In this document: piece after piece, positions 34,733 through 44,104 of the stretch
Position numbering within the stretch: the stretch's first letter is position 1
Layout of the letters: each line of letters starts with the position of its first letter
Assembly: GCA_963834715.1 (NCBI GenBank)
Contig: CAWIDE010000033.1
Coordinates: 62,001-126,000 of the forward strand
From: CAVSUZ01 sp963834715
GTDB lineage: Bacteria; Pseudomonadota; Alphaproteobacteria; Acetobacterales; Acetobacteraceae
Length of the DNA: 64,000 bases
Direction: 5' to 3'
Made by a program: the position numbers and the translations under genes
Notes under the pieces: generated by a model
What the model was told of the DNA's origin: nothing
Databases searched by the model: none
What the model saw: the letters and a program-made list of their open reading frames with translations, nothing else

Positions 34733-35917
34733 TCAACAACCCTTCACCCCCACAATCTCCACCGTATGCCGCGCGATCATCGCCTCCTCATTCGTCGGCA
34801 CAACCAACACCGTCACCCTGCTCTTCGCCGTGCTGATCCGCATCTCCCCCCGATTGTTGGCCGCATCATCCAGCTCCATCCCCGTCCATGCTAGCCGCAC
34901 ACACACTGCTTCCCGCACCGCAGCCGCATTCTCGCCAATACCCGCCGTAAAGACGAAGCCATCGAGCCCACCCAGCGACGCCATCAGCGCGCCCGTCTCT
35001 CGCGCAATGCGAAAAACAAAAAGCTCGACCGCCTCGCGCGCCGCCGTCTTATCACTCTCGAGCAGCGGCCGCATGTCGCTGCTCATCCCTGACACGCCGA
35101 GCAGACCCAACTCCTTCCACAGCAGCGATTCCAACTGCGCCGCGTTCATGCCATGTCGTTGCAACAGATATAGAATCGCGCCAGGGTCTATGGCGCCGCA
35201 TCGTGTCCCCATCACCAGCCCATCCAGCGGCGTAAAACTCATCGTCGTGTCGACACTCCGCCCGTCCCGCATCGCGCACAGGCTGGCACCATTGCCCAGA
35301 TGCGCCGTAACCACGCGTCCGCTCGCCAGCTCCGGCGCCAACTTCCGCAGCCGCAGGTCAATGTACTCATAAGACAGACCATGAAACCCATATCGCCGGA
35401 CGCCTTCCGCCTCATACCGGCGAGGCAACGCCAGCCGGGTCGCCACCTCCGGTATGGTGCGATGAAACGAGGTATCGAAGCAGGCGACCTGCGGCAGGTT
35501 CGGACGCACCGCCGCGATGGCCCGCATGGGCGAGATATTGTGCGGCTGGTGCAGCGGCCCCAGCGGCACGAGCTGCTCCAGCACTCCCAGCACCTCAGGT
35601 GTCACCCGCGCCGGCTGTAGGTACTTCACCCCGCCATGCAGCACGCGGTGCCCGACCGCAATCAGGCGATCGCTGCCCAGATGCGCCTCGACCCACTCGA
35701 GCAACGCGTCAAGCAGCACCTCATGCGTGGCACCGGTATCTGTCCAGCGCCGCTCCTCCAGAACCTCGCCCGAAGCGGCCTTGGCCTGGAAATGCGGAGC
35801 GACGCCGATCCCCTCGATTCGTCCGCGCGAAACCAGCGGCAGATCGCCGCCGGTCCTAAAAAGCGCAAACTTGATCGAGGAAGAACCGGCATTAATCGTC
35901 AGCACCGCCTCAGGCAT
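34733..35917 (-). CDS. ackA: Acetate kinase
   Basis: 394 residues. The N-terminal TINAGSSSIKFALF and the later VTAHLGNGASLCAMRDGRSVDTTM and TRCGAIDPG segments are acetokinase signatures, as is FTAGIGENAAAVREAV near the C-terminus. Interconverts acetate and acetyl phosphate with ATP. Neither phosphotransacetylase nor phosphoketolase, its usual partners, is adjacent here. Confidence 0.95.
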   Translation of the reverse strand: MPEAVLTINAGSSSIKFALFRTGGDLPLVSRGRIEGIGVAPHFQAKAASGEVLEERRWTDTGATHEVLLDALLEWVEAHLGSDRLIAVGHRVLHGGVKYLQPARVTPEVLGVLEQLVPLGPLHQPHNISPMRAIAAVRPNLPQVACFDTSFHRTIPEVATRLALPRRYEAEGVRRYGFHGLSYEYIDLRLRKLAPELASGRVVTAHLGNGASLCAMRDGRSVDTTMSFTPLDGLVMGTRCGAIDPGAILYLLQRHGMNAAQLESLLWKELGLLGVSGMSSDMRPLLESDKTAAREAVELFVFRIARETGALMASLGGLDGFVFTAGIGENAAAVREAVCVRLAWTGMELDDAANNRGEMRISTAKSRVTVLVVPTNEEAMIARHTVEIVGVKGC

Positions 35918-35959
35918 CGCTCAGGTCGCACATTTTGTCCCTCCCCCGGTTCACACACG

Positions 35960-36943
35960 TTACCTGCGGAATACCCCCAGCACGTAAGCGCCCACCAAAG
36001 CCGCAGCCCCAGCAAAAATCGCGTCCCGGTTCTTCGTATACCAAAGCGTTGCCGTGCTCGGCTTGGCCTGATTATCGAACGACCCGTGCGCAGCCTGAGT
36101 GCCGGGAACTGGATGGAACAGATTACCCGGCTCCCCACCCGAATTGGGAACCTTCCGCAACTGCTTGCGGTACCCCTCTTCCGCCAGATACCAGTCGAGC
36201 AACCATGGCACGACCGTATTCCCAAGGATAACCTGCCAGCTCGAACCCCCGACCCAGATCTCCCGCCGCTTGTGGAACGCAGCGAACACCACGGCTTCCG
36301 CGGCTACTTCGGGCTGGAAAATTGGCGGAACCGGCTGCGCCTTTTCCGGCATCTTGTTCATCGCCCAGTCGAACTGAGGCGTGTTCATCCCCGGCAACTG
36401 GACCATCGTCAGCGTAATCGGCACCTTGTCATGCATCAGCTCGCAACGAAGGCTATCGGTAAACCCACGGATCGCAAACTTCGCACCGCAATACGCGGCC
36501 TGCAGCGGAATAGCCCGATACGCCAGCGCGGAGCCGACTTGAATGATCGCCCCCGAACCCCGTTCGCGCATCCGGCGCAGAGCCGCCATCGTGCCGTAAA
36601 CGGTTCCCAAATACGTGACCTCGGTCGCCCGCTTGAAGTCCGGGGGCAAGATTTCGTGAACTGGCGCGAAGATCGTCGCCATCGCGTCGTTCACCCACAC
36701 ATCGATAGGACCAAGTTCCCGTTCGATCGTGTCGGCAGCGGCTTCCACCGCCAGAGGGTCCGCAACATCCGTCGGAACGCCGCAGGCCTTCGTGCCACGG
36801 GCTTCGATTTCTCCCGCGCACGCGCGTAGCCGCTCCGCATCGCGTGAAAGCACACCCACATTACAACCATGCTCGGCGAAAGCTCGGGCAATGGCCCGCC
36901 CAACGCCCGCACCAGCGCCAGTCACAACAACGGTTTTGGTCAC
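35960..36943 (-). CDS. SDR family oxidoreductase with C-terminal extension and membrane span
   Basis: 327 residues, longer than a classical SDR. TGAGAGVG at the N-terminus, VNDAM in place of NNAG, catalytic Ser in QVGSALAYRA and YCGAK. The last ~80 residues form a polar extension followed by a hydrophobic helix (AIFAGAAALVGAYVLGVFRR), so the enzyme is probably membrane-tethered. It starts 88 bp from the divergent small hydrophilic protein gene. Confidence 0.88.
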   Translation of the reverse strand: MTKTVVVTGAGAGVGRAIARAFAEHGCNVGVLSRDAERLRACAGEIEARGTKACGVPTDVADPLAVEAAADTIERELGPIDVWVNDAMATIFAPVHEILPPDFKRATEVTYLGTVYGTMAALRRMRERGSGAIIQVGSALAYRAIPLQAAYCGAKFAIRGFTDSLRCELMHDKVPITLTMVQLPGMNTPQFDWAMNKMPEKAQPVPPIFQPEVAAEAVVFAAFHKRREIWVGGSSWQVILGNTVVPWLLDWYLAEEGYRKQLRKVPNSGGEPGNLFHPVPGTQAAHGSFDNQAKPSTATLWYTKNRDAIFAGAAALVGAYVLGVFRR

Positions 36944-37030
36944 AGAGCGCTCCCTCGGGTTCGGTCCAGCACACTCGCCAAACTGATCACGGCCTACGGC
37001 GTTTCACAGCCGAAGGCGAGGAGTTCTGCA

Positions 37031-37321
37031 ATGGCGTCAGAGCGGCATGACAGGAAGACCAACGAGCATCTGGACCAAACCAGCGCGGATAGCTTCCCCG
37101 CAAGCGATCCTCCTGCTCATTCCGGCGTGACCGGCCCCGGCAAACCCGCGCCCGGCCCCCACCGGGACGACCATGAGCGGCCGACAGGGACGCCAACCAG
37201 CCATCGGCACGAGCAGGAGACCGCGTTCCAGTCCGAAAAGGAGGAGCTGCCGCCCCAATCTAACCGAGGTAAGCCTCACGAACCCGCTCGTCATAAAGCA
37301 ACTCCTGGGCGGGACCGCTGA
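37031..37321 (+). CDS. Small hydrophilic protein with DSFPASDPPA motif
   Basis: 96 residues from the ATG at 37031 (ribosome site GAGGAG 8 bp upstream). Contains DQTSADSFPASDPPAHSG, a motif I recognise from short conserved, apparently disordered proteins of alphaproteobacteria, function unknown. The rest is rich in Pro, His and charged residues. The last 62 bp run antisense into the 3' end of livF, so the true stop could differ if an indel is present. Confidence 0.55.
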   Translation: MASERHDRKTNEHLDQTSADSFPASDPPAHSGVTGPGKPAPGPHRDDHERPTGTPTSHRHEQETAFQSEKEELPPQSNRGKPHEPARHKATPGRDR

Positions 37322-37967
37322 ACAGCACGCGACCGCTCTCCAGCACATAGCCGGTCGCGGCAATCGACAGCGCCATCACCGCGTTCTGCTCCACAAGCAG
37401 CACCGTCACCCCGCCCCCGTTTATCTGTCGAATCGTCTCGAACACTTGCTCCACGATCATCGGTGCGAGGCCCATGCTTGGTTCGTCCAGCAACAACACA
37501 CGCGGACGGGCCATCAGCGCACGCGCCATCGCGACCATCTGCTGCTCTCCGCCGGAAAGAGTGCCGGCAACCTGCCTCAGCCGCTCTCTCAACCGAGGAA
37601 ACAGCACCATGATCTGCTCGCGGTCAGCAGCAATACCGGCGCGATCGCGACGCGTGAAAGCACCCATGTTGAGGTTCTCGTCCACAGTCAGCCGCCCGAA
37701 AATGCGGCGACCTTCCGGTACCTGCACCACACCCATCGCGGCAATATTGTGGGCGCCGAGGCCGATCAGCTTGCGTCCCTCGAACCGGATCTCCCCCTCC
37801 CGCGGGTGCAGTAACCCACTTACAGACCGCAGCGTCGTGGATTTCCCCGCCCCATTCCCCCCAATCAGCGTGACAATCTGCCCCTGCTCTACTTCCAGGG
37901 ACACGCCCTTCAGCGCATGAATTTTATCATAAAACACGTGAATGCTCTCAATCTCAAGCAGCGCCAC
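37260..37967 (-). CDS. livF: ABC transporter ATP-binding protein (LivF), second cluster
   Basis: 235 residues. Walker A GGNGAGKSTTL, signature LSGGEQQM, Walker B VLLLDEPSMGLAPM. Ends with RVREAYLG, typical of LivF. Last gene of a five-gene operon in the order K-H-M-G-F; 3 bp after livG. Confidence 0.93.
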   Translation of the reverse strand: MALLEIESIHVFYDKIHALKGVSLEVEQGQIVTLIGGNGAGKSTTLRSVSGLLHPREGEIRFEGRKLIGLGAHNIAAMGVVQVPEGRRIFGRLTVDENLNMGAFTRRDRAGIAADREQIMVLFPRLRERLRQVAGTLSGGEQQMVAMARALMARPRVLLLDEPSMGLAPMIVEQVFETIRQINGGGVTVLLVEQNAVMALSIAATGYVLESGRVLFSGPAQELLYDERVREAYLG

Positions 37968-37970
37968 GGA

Positions 37971-38774
37971 TCACGATCCTGACGCCCGCGCCAAGATGGC
38001 CACGCTCGCCTTGGCGCCCAGATACGCTTCGATCACTGCCGGGTCGCCCTGCACCTCGGAAGGCCGTCCCTCCGCAATTTTCGCCCCATGGTCCAGAACC
38101 GAAACACGGTCCGACATCGACATAACCACCCGCATCTGATGTTCGATCAACAGAACGGTAATCGCGAACCGCGCACGCACATCCTCGATGAACCGCATCA
38201 TCTCGCCGGTTTCATGCGGATTCATCCCCGCCGTCGGTTCATCCAACAGCAACAGCTTGGGCCTCGTCGCCAGCGCACGCCCTATCTCCAGCCGGCGCTG
38301 CATCCCGTATGGCAGGTTACGCGCCAGCATGTCGCCGCGGCCGCGCAGCCCGATGAAACTCAACAGCCGCATGGCCTCCTCATGCGCCCGAACCTCGTCC
38401 TCACGAGTAGCGGGCGTGCTCAACACAGCGCCCCACCAACTCGACTTCAAGTGCAGATGCATCCCAACCAACAGATTCTCAATCGCGGTGATACTGCGGA
38501 ATAACCGGATGTTCTGATAAGTTCTGCTGATGCCAACAGCCGCCACCCGATCCGGCGTCAACCCGTCAAGGCGCTGACCGTTAAACCAAACTTCACCGTC
38601 CGTCGGCCGGATAGTCTGAGTGATACAGTTAAAGACCGTGGTCTTCCCAGCACCGTTAGGCCCGATAATGCTGTGAATGCTGCCCTCGGCTACCGCAAGA
38701 TCAAGCTCGGCGACCGCCGTCAGGCCGCCGAACCGCATGGTCATCCCGCGGCACTGAAGCACCGCACCGCTCAT
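37971..38774 (-). CDS. livG: ABC transporter ATP-binding protein (LivG), second cluster
   Basis: 267 residues. Walker A GPNGAGKTTVFN, ISRTYQNIRLFRSITAIENL, Walker B LLLLDEPTAGMNPHET, and GYLGAKA near the C-terminus. The ATG overlaps the livM stop by 4 bp. Confidence 0.93.
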   Translation of the reverse strand: MSGAVLQCRGMTMRFGGLTAVAELDLAVAEGSIHSIIGPNGAGKTTVFNCITQTIRPTDGEVWFNGQRLDGLTPDRVAAVGISRTYQNIRLFRSITAIENLLVGMHLHLKSSWWGAVLSTPATREDEVRAHEEAMRLLSFIGLRGRGDMLARNLPYGMQRRLEIGRALATRPKLLLLDEPTAGMNPHETGEMMRFIEDVRARFAITVLLIEHQMRVVMSMSDRVSVLDHGAKIAEGRPSEVQGDPAVIEAYLGAKASVAILARASGS

Positions 38775-40426
38775 CGCGGCTGAACCGGGATCAGCTCGGC
38801 CGCCTCCTCGCCTGCTTCGATCTCCTCAGCCTCATGCAGCTCGCGGCGCCGCACCTCGGACGGCCACAACCCCTCCGGCCGCCACTGCATCATCACAATC
38901 AGCACCGCACCATAGAACAAATATCGGTACTCGCCGAATTCCCGCAGCAACTCCGGCAACCCGATCAGCGCAATGGAACCAAGAACTACGCCCGGCAGGC
39001 TGCCCATCCCGCCCACAATAATAAGCGCCAACACGTTAATCGAAATCAGCAACTGGAAACTGGACGGATACACCGAAGTCAGCATCACCGCGAAAATCGA
39101 CCCCGCCAGCCCCGCAAAGGCCGCCCCCAGCCCATAAGCCATCAGCTTACTGCGGACCAGGTTGATCCCAAGCGCCTGCGCAACGTCTTCATCATCGCGC
39201 AGCGCCATCCAGGCGCGGCCGAGCCGCGAGTTCTCCAATCGCCATGCGACGAACGCCGCCACCGCCGATGCAACCAGCGTCAAATAAAACAACTGCACCG
39301 GGCTACTCAAAACCGTCACGCCTAGAGACGGCTTCGGGATCTGCAGCACCCCCTGCGCTCCACCAAGCAATGGTGCCGCGAAATCCGACAGCACGATGAT
39401 GCGCACGATCTCCCCGAGACCCATCGTCGCAACCGCCAGATAATCCCCGCGCACCCCTAGCACCGGCAGGCCGAAAATCACGCCCACCACGACCGCAAGC
39501 GCAACCGAGGCCGGCATCGCCAGCCAGAACGAAAGATGCAGCAGCGCGTGCGGACTATCCGCGGTCAGCAGCGCGGTGGTATAGGCGCCCACCGCAAAGA
39601 ATGCGACGAACCCGAGGTCCAGCAATCCCGCTAACCCGACCTCCAGGTTCAGCCCCATTCCCATCAGGATATACAATCCGACCAGCATCAGCACTTGGCC
39701 AATATAGTTGCCCGCGACCGCGGGCATGATCGCAAGCGCAATCAACGTGATGCCCGCGCGCAGCATGCGCTGCCGCCGAAGCTGATCGTCCGTCGGATGC
39801 GCCACGTGCCTTCGCGCTCCGTGCCAGGTCGGCTCAATCACCGCCGCGAGAACGAACAGAACCCCAGCGCCCGCCGGCGTCAGCCCCTCCCACACATAAA
39901 CGAACTGATGCACGGCCCCAAGCGCACCAGTATACGGCAGCATCGCCTGGATCAGTTCCTGGAACACGCCCGCGATCATAACGGCGACAACGCCCGCGAT
40001 GATCGGCCCCTGCACGGAACGTGGCGTGCCCCGGAACAGCGCCCCCGCGAACCCGGCCACCACACCGCTGAGCAGCAGCACCGCCAGCCCCCGCCCGAGC
40101 GGCTGGCCGAAGGTAAGCATCTTTAACGTCTGCGGCGTCAGCGCCACGAACATCCACTGCGGCCGCAGAAAAGCAGTAAAAATCGCGAGCGCCGCCAACG
40201 GAACGGCTGCGGCAAGACCCGCCAAGGCACCGCCGGGCAAACTCGGCCGCCCGGAGGTTGCAAACGCTCCCGCCGCCATCCCCAGCAGAACAAGCGTAGC
40301 CTGCGCCAACGTTAAATGGTCAACCACCACCCAGCGCTGGTGCATCATCAATAGCACGCCGACTGCCGCTAGGTGCACGGCGCCCGCGCCGAAAATGAGC
40401 CCGCGGATGATAGCTTGCTTCACCAT
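38771..40426 (-). CDS. livM: Branched-chain amino acid ABC permease (LivM) with long N-terminal membrane extension
   Basis: 551 residues, against ~320-430 for most LivM. The C-terminal ~300 residues are a normal LivM (GLAGLLDLGFVAFFAVGAYT, RDDEDVAQALGINLVRSKLMAYGLGAAFAG, IVGGMGSLPGVVLG). The first ~230 residues add about six further hydrophobic segments of unknown role. A cytoplasmic acidic tail (EAEEIEAGEEAAEL) closes the protein. Confidence 0.9.
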   Translation of the reverse strand: MVKQAIIRGLIFGAGAVHLAAVGVLLMMHQRWVVVDHLTLAQATLVLLGMAAGAFATSGRPSLPGGALAGLAAAVPLAALAIFTAFLRPQWMFVALTPQTLKMLTFGQPLGRGLAVLLLSGVVAGFAGALFRGTPRSVQGPIIAGVVAVMIAGVFQELIQAMLPYTGALGAVHQFVYVWEGLTPAGAGVLFVLAAVIEPTWHGARRHVAHPTDDQLRRQRMLRAGITLIALAIMPAVAGNYIGQVLMLVGLYILMGMGLNLEVGLAGLLDLGFVAFFAVGAYTTALLTADSPHALLHLSFWLAMPASVALAVVVGVIFGLPVLGVRGDYLAVATMGLGEIVRIIVLSDFAAPLLGGAQGVLQIPKPSLGVTVLSSPVQLFYLTLVASAVAAFVAWRLENSRLGRAWMALRDDEDVAQALGINLVRSKLMAYGLGAAFAGLAGSIFAVMLTSVYPSSFQLLISINVLALIIVGGMGSLPGVVLGSIALIGLPELLREFGEYRYLFYGAVLIVMMQWRPEGLWPSEVRRRELHEAEEIEAGEEAAELIPVQPR

Positions 40427-40429
40427 AGC

Positions 40430-41518
40430 TCAGGCTCGCGCCTTCTTCAGCCGTTCCCCAAGCAGTCCCTGGGGACGGAAGATCAGCACCATGATCAACA
40501 GCGTATAGGCAACCACGTCCCGCAACTGGTAGGGCGCAGGAACCCCAAGCCCGTCCAGGAACAGCGACGGCCCGATGGATTCAACGAGGCCAAGGAACAA
40601 TCCACCTAGCATCGCACCCGGGATGTTGCCGATCCCGCCCAGCACCGCGGCGCCGAACGCCTTAATGCCGGGGGTGAACCCCATGTAGAAATAGACCTGC
40701 TTGTAGACGAAGGCATAAAACACGCCGGCGATTCCCGCCATCGCCCCGCCGAGCGCGAACGTGAAAACCACGACCTTGTTGACATCGATCCCCATCAGCG
40801 CGGCGGCTTCGGCATCCTCGGAAACGGCCCGCATAGCCGTGCCCATACGGGTCCGCTGCACGATCAGGTAAAGAATCGCCATGAAAATCACCGCCAGGCA
40901 CATCACCAGCAAGTTCACGCGCGGCAGAGTAAACGTCCCCAGATGCAGCACCTCCCGCTGCCATACCGGGCTGGGATAGGCCTTCACCGCGGACCCGAAG
41001 AACCCGCGGAAACTCTGCTCCAGAAAAAACGATACGCCGATCGCGCAGATCAGCGGCGCCAGCCCCGAAATGCGGCGAAACGGCCGATACGCAATGCGCT
41101 CCGTCAGCAGCGCAATGCTCGTCGAAACCACCATCGCCACCGCAAGTATCCCCGCCATTCCCAGCACCGCATGCCGGTCCAGAAACCCGGAGTTCTCCAG
41201 CGGTGTTGCGACAAAATAGCCGGCAAACGCCCCGCACATCACAATATCACCGTGTGCGAAGTTGATCAGCCGCAGCACTCCATACACCATCGTGTAGCCC
41301 AGCGCGATCTGCGCATACACGCTGCCGATGGTCAGACCGAAGATCAGAACATCGAACCACTGCGCGGCCGTGTAGCGGTCCTTGATCAGCGAGCCGATAG
41401 TCCCTCCGACCACAACGACCACCAGCCCGATACGCAGACCCCAAAGAACAACATCAACGGCGTTGAGGCGAGCCAGGGCCGACAGCCATGGCTCGCGCGC
41501 AACCAAGCCCCCACTCAC
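40430..41518 (-). CDS. livH: Branched-chain amino acid ABC permease (LivH), second cluster
   Basis: 362 residues. An N-terminal extra span precedes the LivH core: VYGVLRLINFAHGDIVMCGA, MRAVSEDAEAAALMGIDVNKVV (EAA-like loop) and KAFGAAVLGGIGNIPGAMLGG. The start overlaps the livK stop by 4 bp. Confidence 0.93.
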   Translation of the reverse strand: MSGGLVAREPWLSALARLNAVDVVLWGLRIGLVVVVVGGTIGSLIKDRYTAAQWFDVLIFGLTIGSVYAQIALGYTMVYGVLRLINFAHGDIVMCGAFAGYFVATPLENSGFLDRHAVLGMAGILAVAMVVSTSIALLTERIAYRPFRRISGLAPLICAIGVSFFLEQSFRGFFGSAVKAYPSPVWQREVLHLGTFTLPRVNLLVMCLAVIFMAILYLIVQRTRMGTAMRAVSEDAEAAALMGIDVNKVVVFTFALGGAMAGIAGVFYAFVYKQVYFYMGFTPGIKAFGAAVLGGIGNIPGAMLGGLFLGLVESIGPSLFLDGLGVPAPYQLRDVVAYTLLIMVLIFRPQGLLGERLKKARA

Positions 41519-42774
41519 TTCGGCCAGACTTTGATCGGATTCTTGCCGACGCCGAAGGTCTTCGGATCAGCCGACACGTACTGCAGCACCGAACCGTGGA
41601 ATTGCGAACACTCGCCGTACTTGTCGCAAGAAATCGGACCGCTCATGCCGTCGAACTTGGTCGCAAACACTGCGTCCCGCAGTGCTTTCTTGCCGATATA
41701 AAGCGTGCCGTTATCATCCTTCGCCACAGCCTGGATGGCCTTCATGGCCAGCATGGCACCATCATAGGCATTGGCGTGATAGCCCGAGGTCGGGCCCTCG
41801 CCGTAGTCCTTCTTGTACTTCTCCACGAACTCCGGATAGCCTTTGCCCATCACCGCCGGGGACAGATCCGGATAGCCGATCTGAAACCCGACCACCGCGG
41901 GCCCAGCCGCCTCGATGAAGTCAGCCGAGAGGAGCGAGCCGCCGCCGAACAGCGTTGTGTGTTCCAGCCCCGATGTCTCCTTGGACTGACGCAGTAATTG
42001 CGCGGCCGCCGCGGTAAAGATCGGCATGTAAATGACATCCGGCTTTTCGCTGGCGATCCGCGTCAGCACCGGGTGCATATCCACATCGGTCGGCGCCACC
42101 GCTTCCCGCGACAGCACCTTACCCCCGTCCTGCTCGAAGTCCTTTGCCATCACCGTCACGAGCTGCTGGGCATACGGACTGCCGTCGTGGATGGTGACCG
42201 CGGTCTTGAACCCCTTCACCTTCGCCAGATAGTTCGCATCCGAGGCCCCCTGATCGACATCACTGAAAACCGTGCGCGCGAACCCGTCATACTCCGGCTT
42301 GCGATCCGCCGCTGTCAGCGCAGGCGCAGTACAAGCGGTCCCAATATTGGTAAGGCCGGCCTGCCAGAGGATCGGCGCTCCCGGCGTCGCCGCCGACGAG
42401 CAGGCAGGCCCAATAACGATGACCACGTTCGGTGTCGACGCAAGCTTGGTGGCAGCGGTCTGACCACCCTCGGCGTTGCACTGATCGTCCTGCGCATCCA
42501 GCACCACCGGATGACCCATGAGCTGACCGCCCATATCCTTGATGGCGATCTCGGCGCCCCGCTTCTCGTCCTCGCCCAACGCGGTATCCGGGCCCGACAG
42601 CACCCAGTAGGCCCCGATCACGACCGGGGCACCCCGCGGAACAACCAGTACGCCCATCGGGTCGGTCACGGGTCCTGCGGTCGCCGCGCTCGCCGGCCCC
42701 GCCCCCAGCCCCAGCGCACCCGCGGCGACCACGCCCGCAACGGCACCGCCGAGAAATCCTCTCAGCTTCGACAC
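41515..42774 (-). CDS. livK: Branched-chain amino acid ABC substrate-binding protein (LivK)
   Basis: 419 residues with a Sec signal (GVVAAGALGLGAGPASAATA). Periplasmic-binding-protein type I fold: IGAYWVLSGPDTALGEDEKRGAEIA, VVIVIGPACSSAATPGAPIL, and VTIHDGSPYAQQLV. First gene of the complete liv operon. ATG at 42774 in a 47-bp AG-rich leader (GGAGGAGACAGTGTC). Confidence 0.93.
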   Translation of the reverse strand: MSKLRGFLGGAVAGVVAAGALGLGAGPASAATAGPVTDPMGVLVVPRGAPVVIGAYWVLSGPDTALGEDEKRGAEIAIKDMGGQLMGHPVVLDAQDDQCNAEGGQTAATKLASTPNVVIVIGPACSSAATPGAPILWQAGLTNIGTACTAPALTAADRKPEYDGFARTVFSDVDQGASDANYLAKVKGFKTAVTIHDGSPYAQQLVTVMAKDFEQDGGKVLSREAVAPTDVDMHPVLTRIASEKPDVIYMPIFTAAAAQLLRQSKETSGLEHTTLFGGGSLLSADFIEAAGPAVVGFQIGYPDLSPAVMGKGYPEFVEKYKKDYGEGPTSGYHANAYDGAMLAMKAIQAVAKDDNGTLYIGKKALRDAVFATKFDGMSGPISCDKYGECSQFHGSVLQYVSADPKTFGVGKNPIKVWPK

Positions 42775-42923
42775 TGTCTCCTCCCTCTTGTTGCCTCCCG
42801 ACGCATGCGCATCCGGAATGGCAACTATGATGAGAGAGGGATCCTTAAGTCAATGTAGCCTTCCGTCCGCCTCTCCCCCCTTGCGGGCTCCTCCTCGCCG
42901 ACGCCAGACGTGAGGTGACTGGA

Positions 42924-43877
42924 TCACCGCATCCACTGGGCCAGCTTCGCCTCGGAAATAAAGTGATCTAACGTGCCCGAGGTAACCAGCGTGTAGCCAG
43001 TATCGATCCTGGGCGGAACCGCCTTGCCCTGCGCCACGGCAATCGCCGCTTTGATGCCTTCGTAACCTTCGCGATAGAGCATCTGAGCGACATCGGCTTG
43101 GATCCAACCATCGCGCAGCAGTGCCAGGGCATTTGGCGCGCCATCGAAACCAATGATCCGGACACGGCCCTTCTGGTATCCGAGTGCCGTCAACGCCGCT
43201 ACTGTCCCCAGCGTGCCATCATCCCAAGCATTGGCAACCAAGGTCACCTTCGGGTGTGCTCGTACGGCAGCCTCAACCCCGGATTGCGCCTTGTTGAACA
43301 TCCACGACGTATGAACTTCGATCACAGTGACCTTCGGCTTAAGCTGCTTGAGGCGATCCAGAAAACCCTGGCGGCGCTCGCGCCCGGTGGATTCCGTCAG
43401 GCTGCCGTCAACAAGAATAATCTGGTCCGTCTCTCCGACCTGGCCGGCCGCCCACTCCGCTTGAGCAGCAGCAGCAGCAAGGTTATCGGTTGCGACATAA
43501 CTCTTTGCCAAATTTCCATCGATGTTCGTATCGACCGCAACAAACGGGATTCCTTCGGCAGTGATGCGCCGCACGACCGGGGTAATGCCGCCCGAGTCCA
43601 CCGGCGCAATCGCGATCGCCTTCACGCCCCTGCGGGCGACACTCTCGAGTGCCTCGATTTGGCCGGCCAGTTCCCCTTGGGCTGACGGCCCTCCGACGAT
43701 GAGCCTGACACCCGCTTCCCGCGCCGCATCGTCCGCGCCGGAGTTGATCAACGTCCAGCCCTGGTTCGTGGCGGACTTGGTCACGTAGCCAATCGCCAAC
43801 GGAGGATCGGCCGCGGCCGCGCGCAACGCGAGCCCCATCAAAGCCGCGGCGACAACTAGCTTTTTGAGCCTGATCAT
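42924..43877 (-). CDS. Orphan sugar ABC substrate-binding protein (RbsB-like)
   Basis: 317 residues from the ATG at 43877 (ribosome site GGGAGGAAG). Signal peptide LVVAAALMGLALRAAAA, then the PBP type I fold typical of ribose/xylose-type binding proteins: AIAPVDSGGITPVVRRI, FVAVDTNIDGN and RIIGFDGAPNALALLRDG. No permease or ATPase follows; it may serve the RbsAC-type importer at 52-55 kb or be a leftover. Divergent from the fructokinase-like gene. Confidence 0.9.
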   Translation of the reverse strand: MIRLKKLVVAAALMGLALRAAAADPPLAIGYVTKSATNQGWTLINSGADDAAREAGVRLIVGGPSAQGELAGQIEALESVARRGVKAIAIAPVDSGGITPVVRRITAEGIPFVAVDTNIDGNLAKSYVATDNLAAAAAQAEWAAGQVGETDQIILVDGSLTESTGRERRQGFLDRLKQLKPKVTVIEVHTSWMFNKAQSGVEAAVRAHPKVTLVANAWDDGTLGTVAALTALGYQKGRVRIIGFDGAPNALALLRDGWIQADVAQMLYREGYEGIKAAIAVAQGKAVPPRIDTGYTLVTSGTLDHFISEAKLAQWMR

Positions 43878-44104
43878 TGCTCGCTTCCTCCCTATAGTTA
43901 GGTCTTCGGCCGTACTCTGACCCTCAGCGACCCTGCGATGCGCTCTTGGCGCCTCCATCGCGCTACTGTATCATTTGCTGAAACAGCCCAGCAAGTTTCG
44001 ATGAGCTGTGTCCCTGACCTCTCATATTAACCCGGGAAGGAGAAAAAGGCACCATTCAACCTCTCGCACGGGACCCGGCCCGCGCAGATCGGGTGAGGAG
44101 ACCA

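Noticed and set aside
43985..44015. GAAAC-(10)-GTTTC inverted repeat in the divergent region before the fructokinase-like gene
   Set aside because: Five-base arms with a long spacer are expected by chance; no regulator gene is adjacent.
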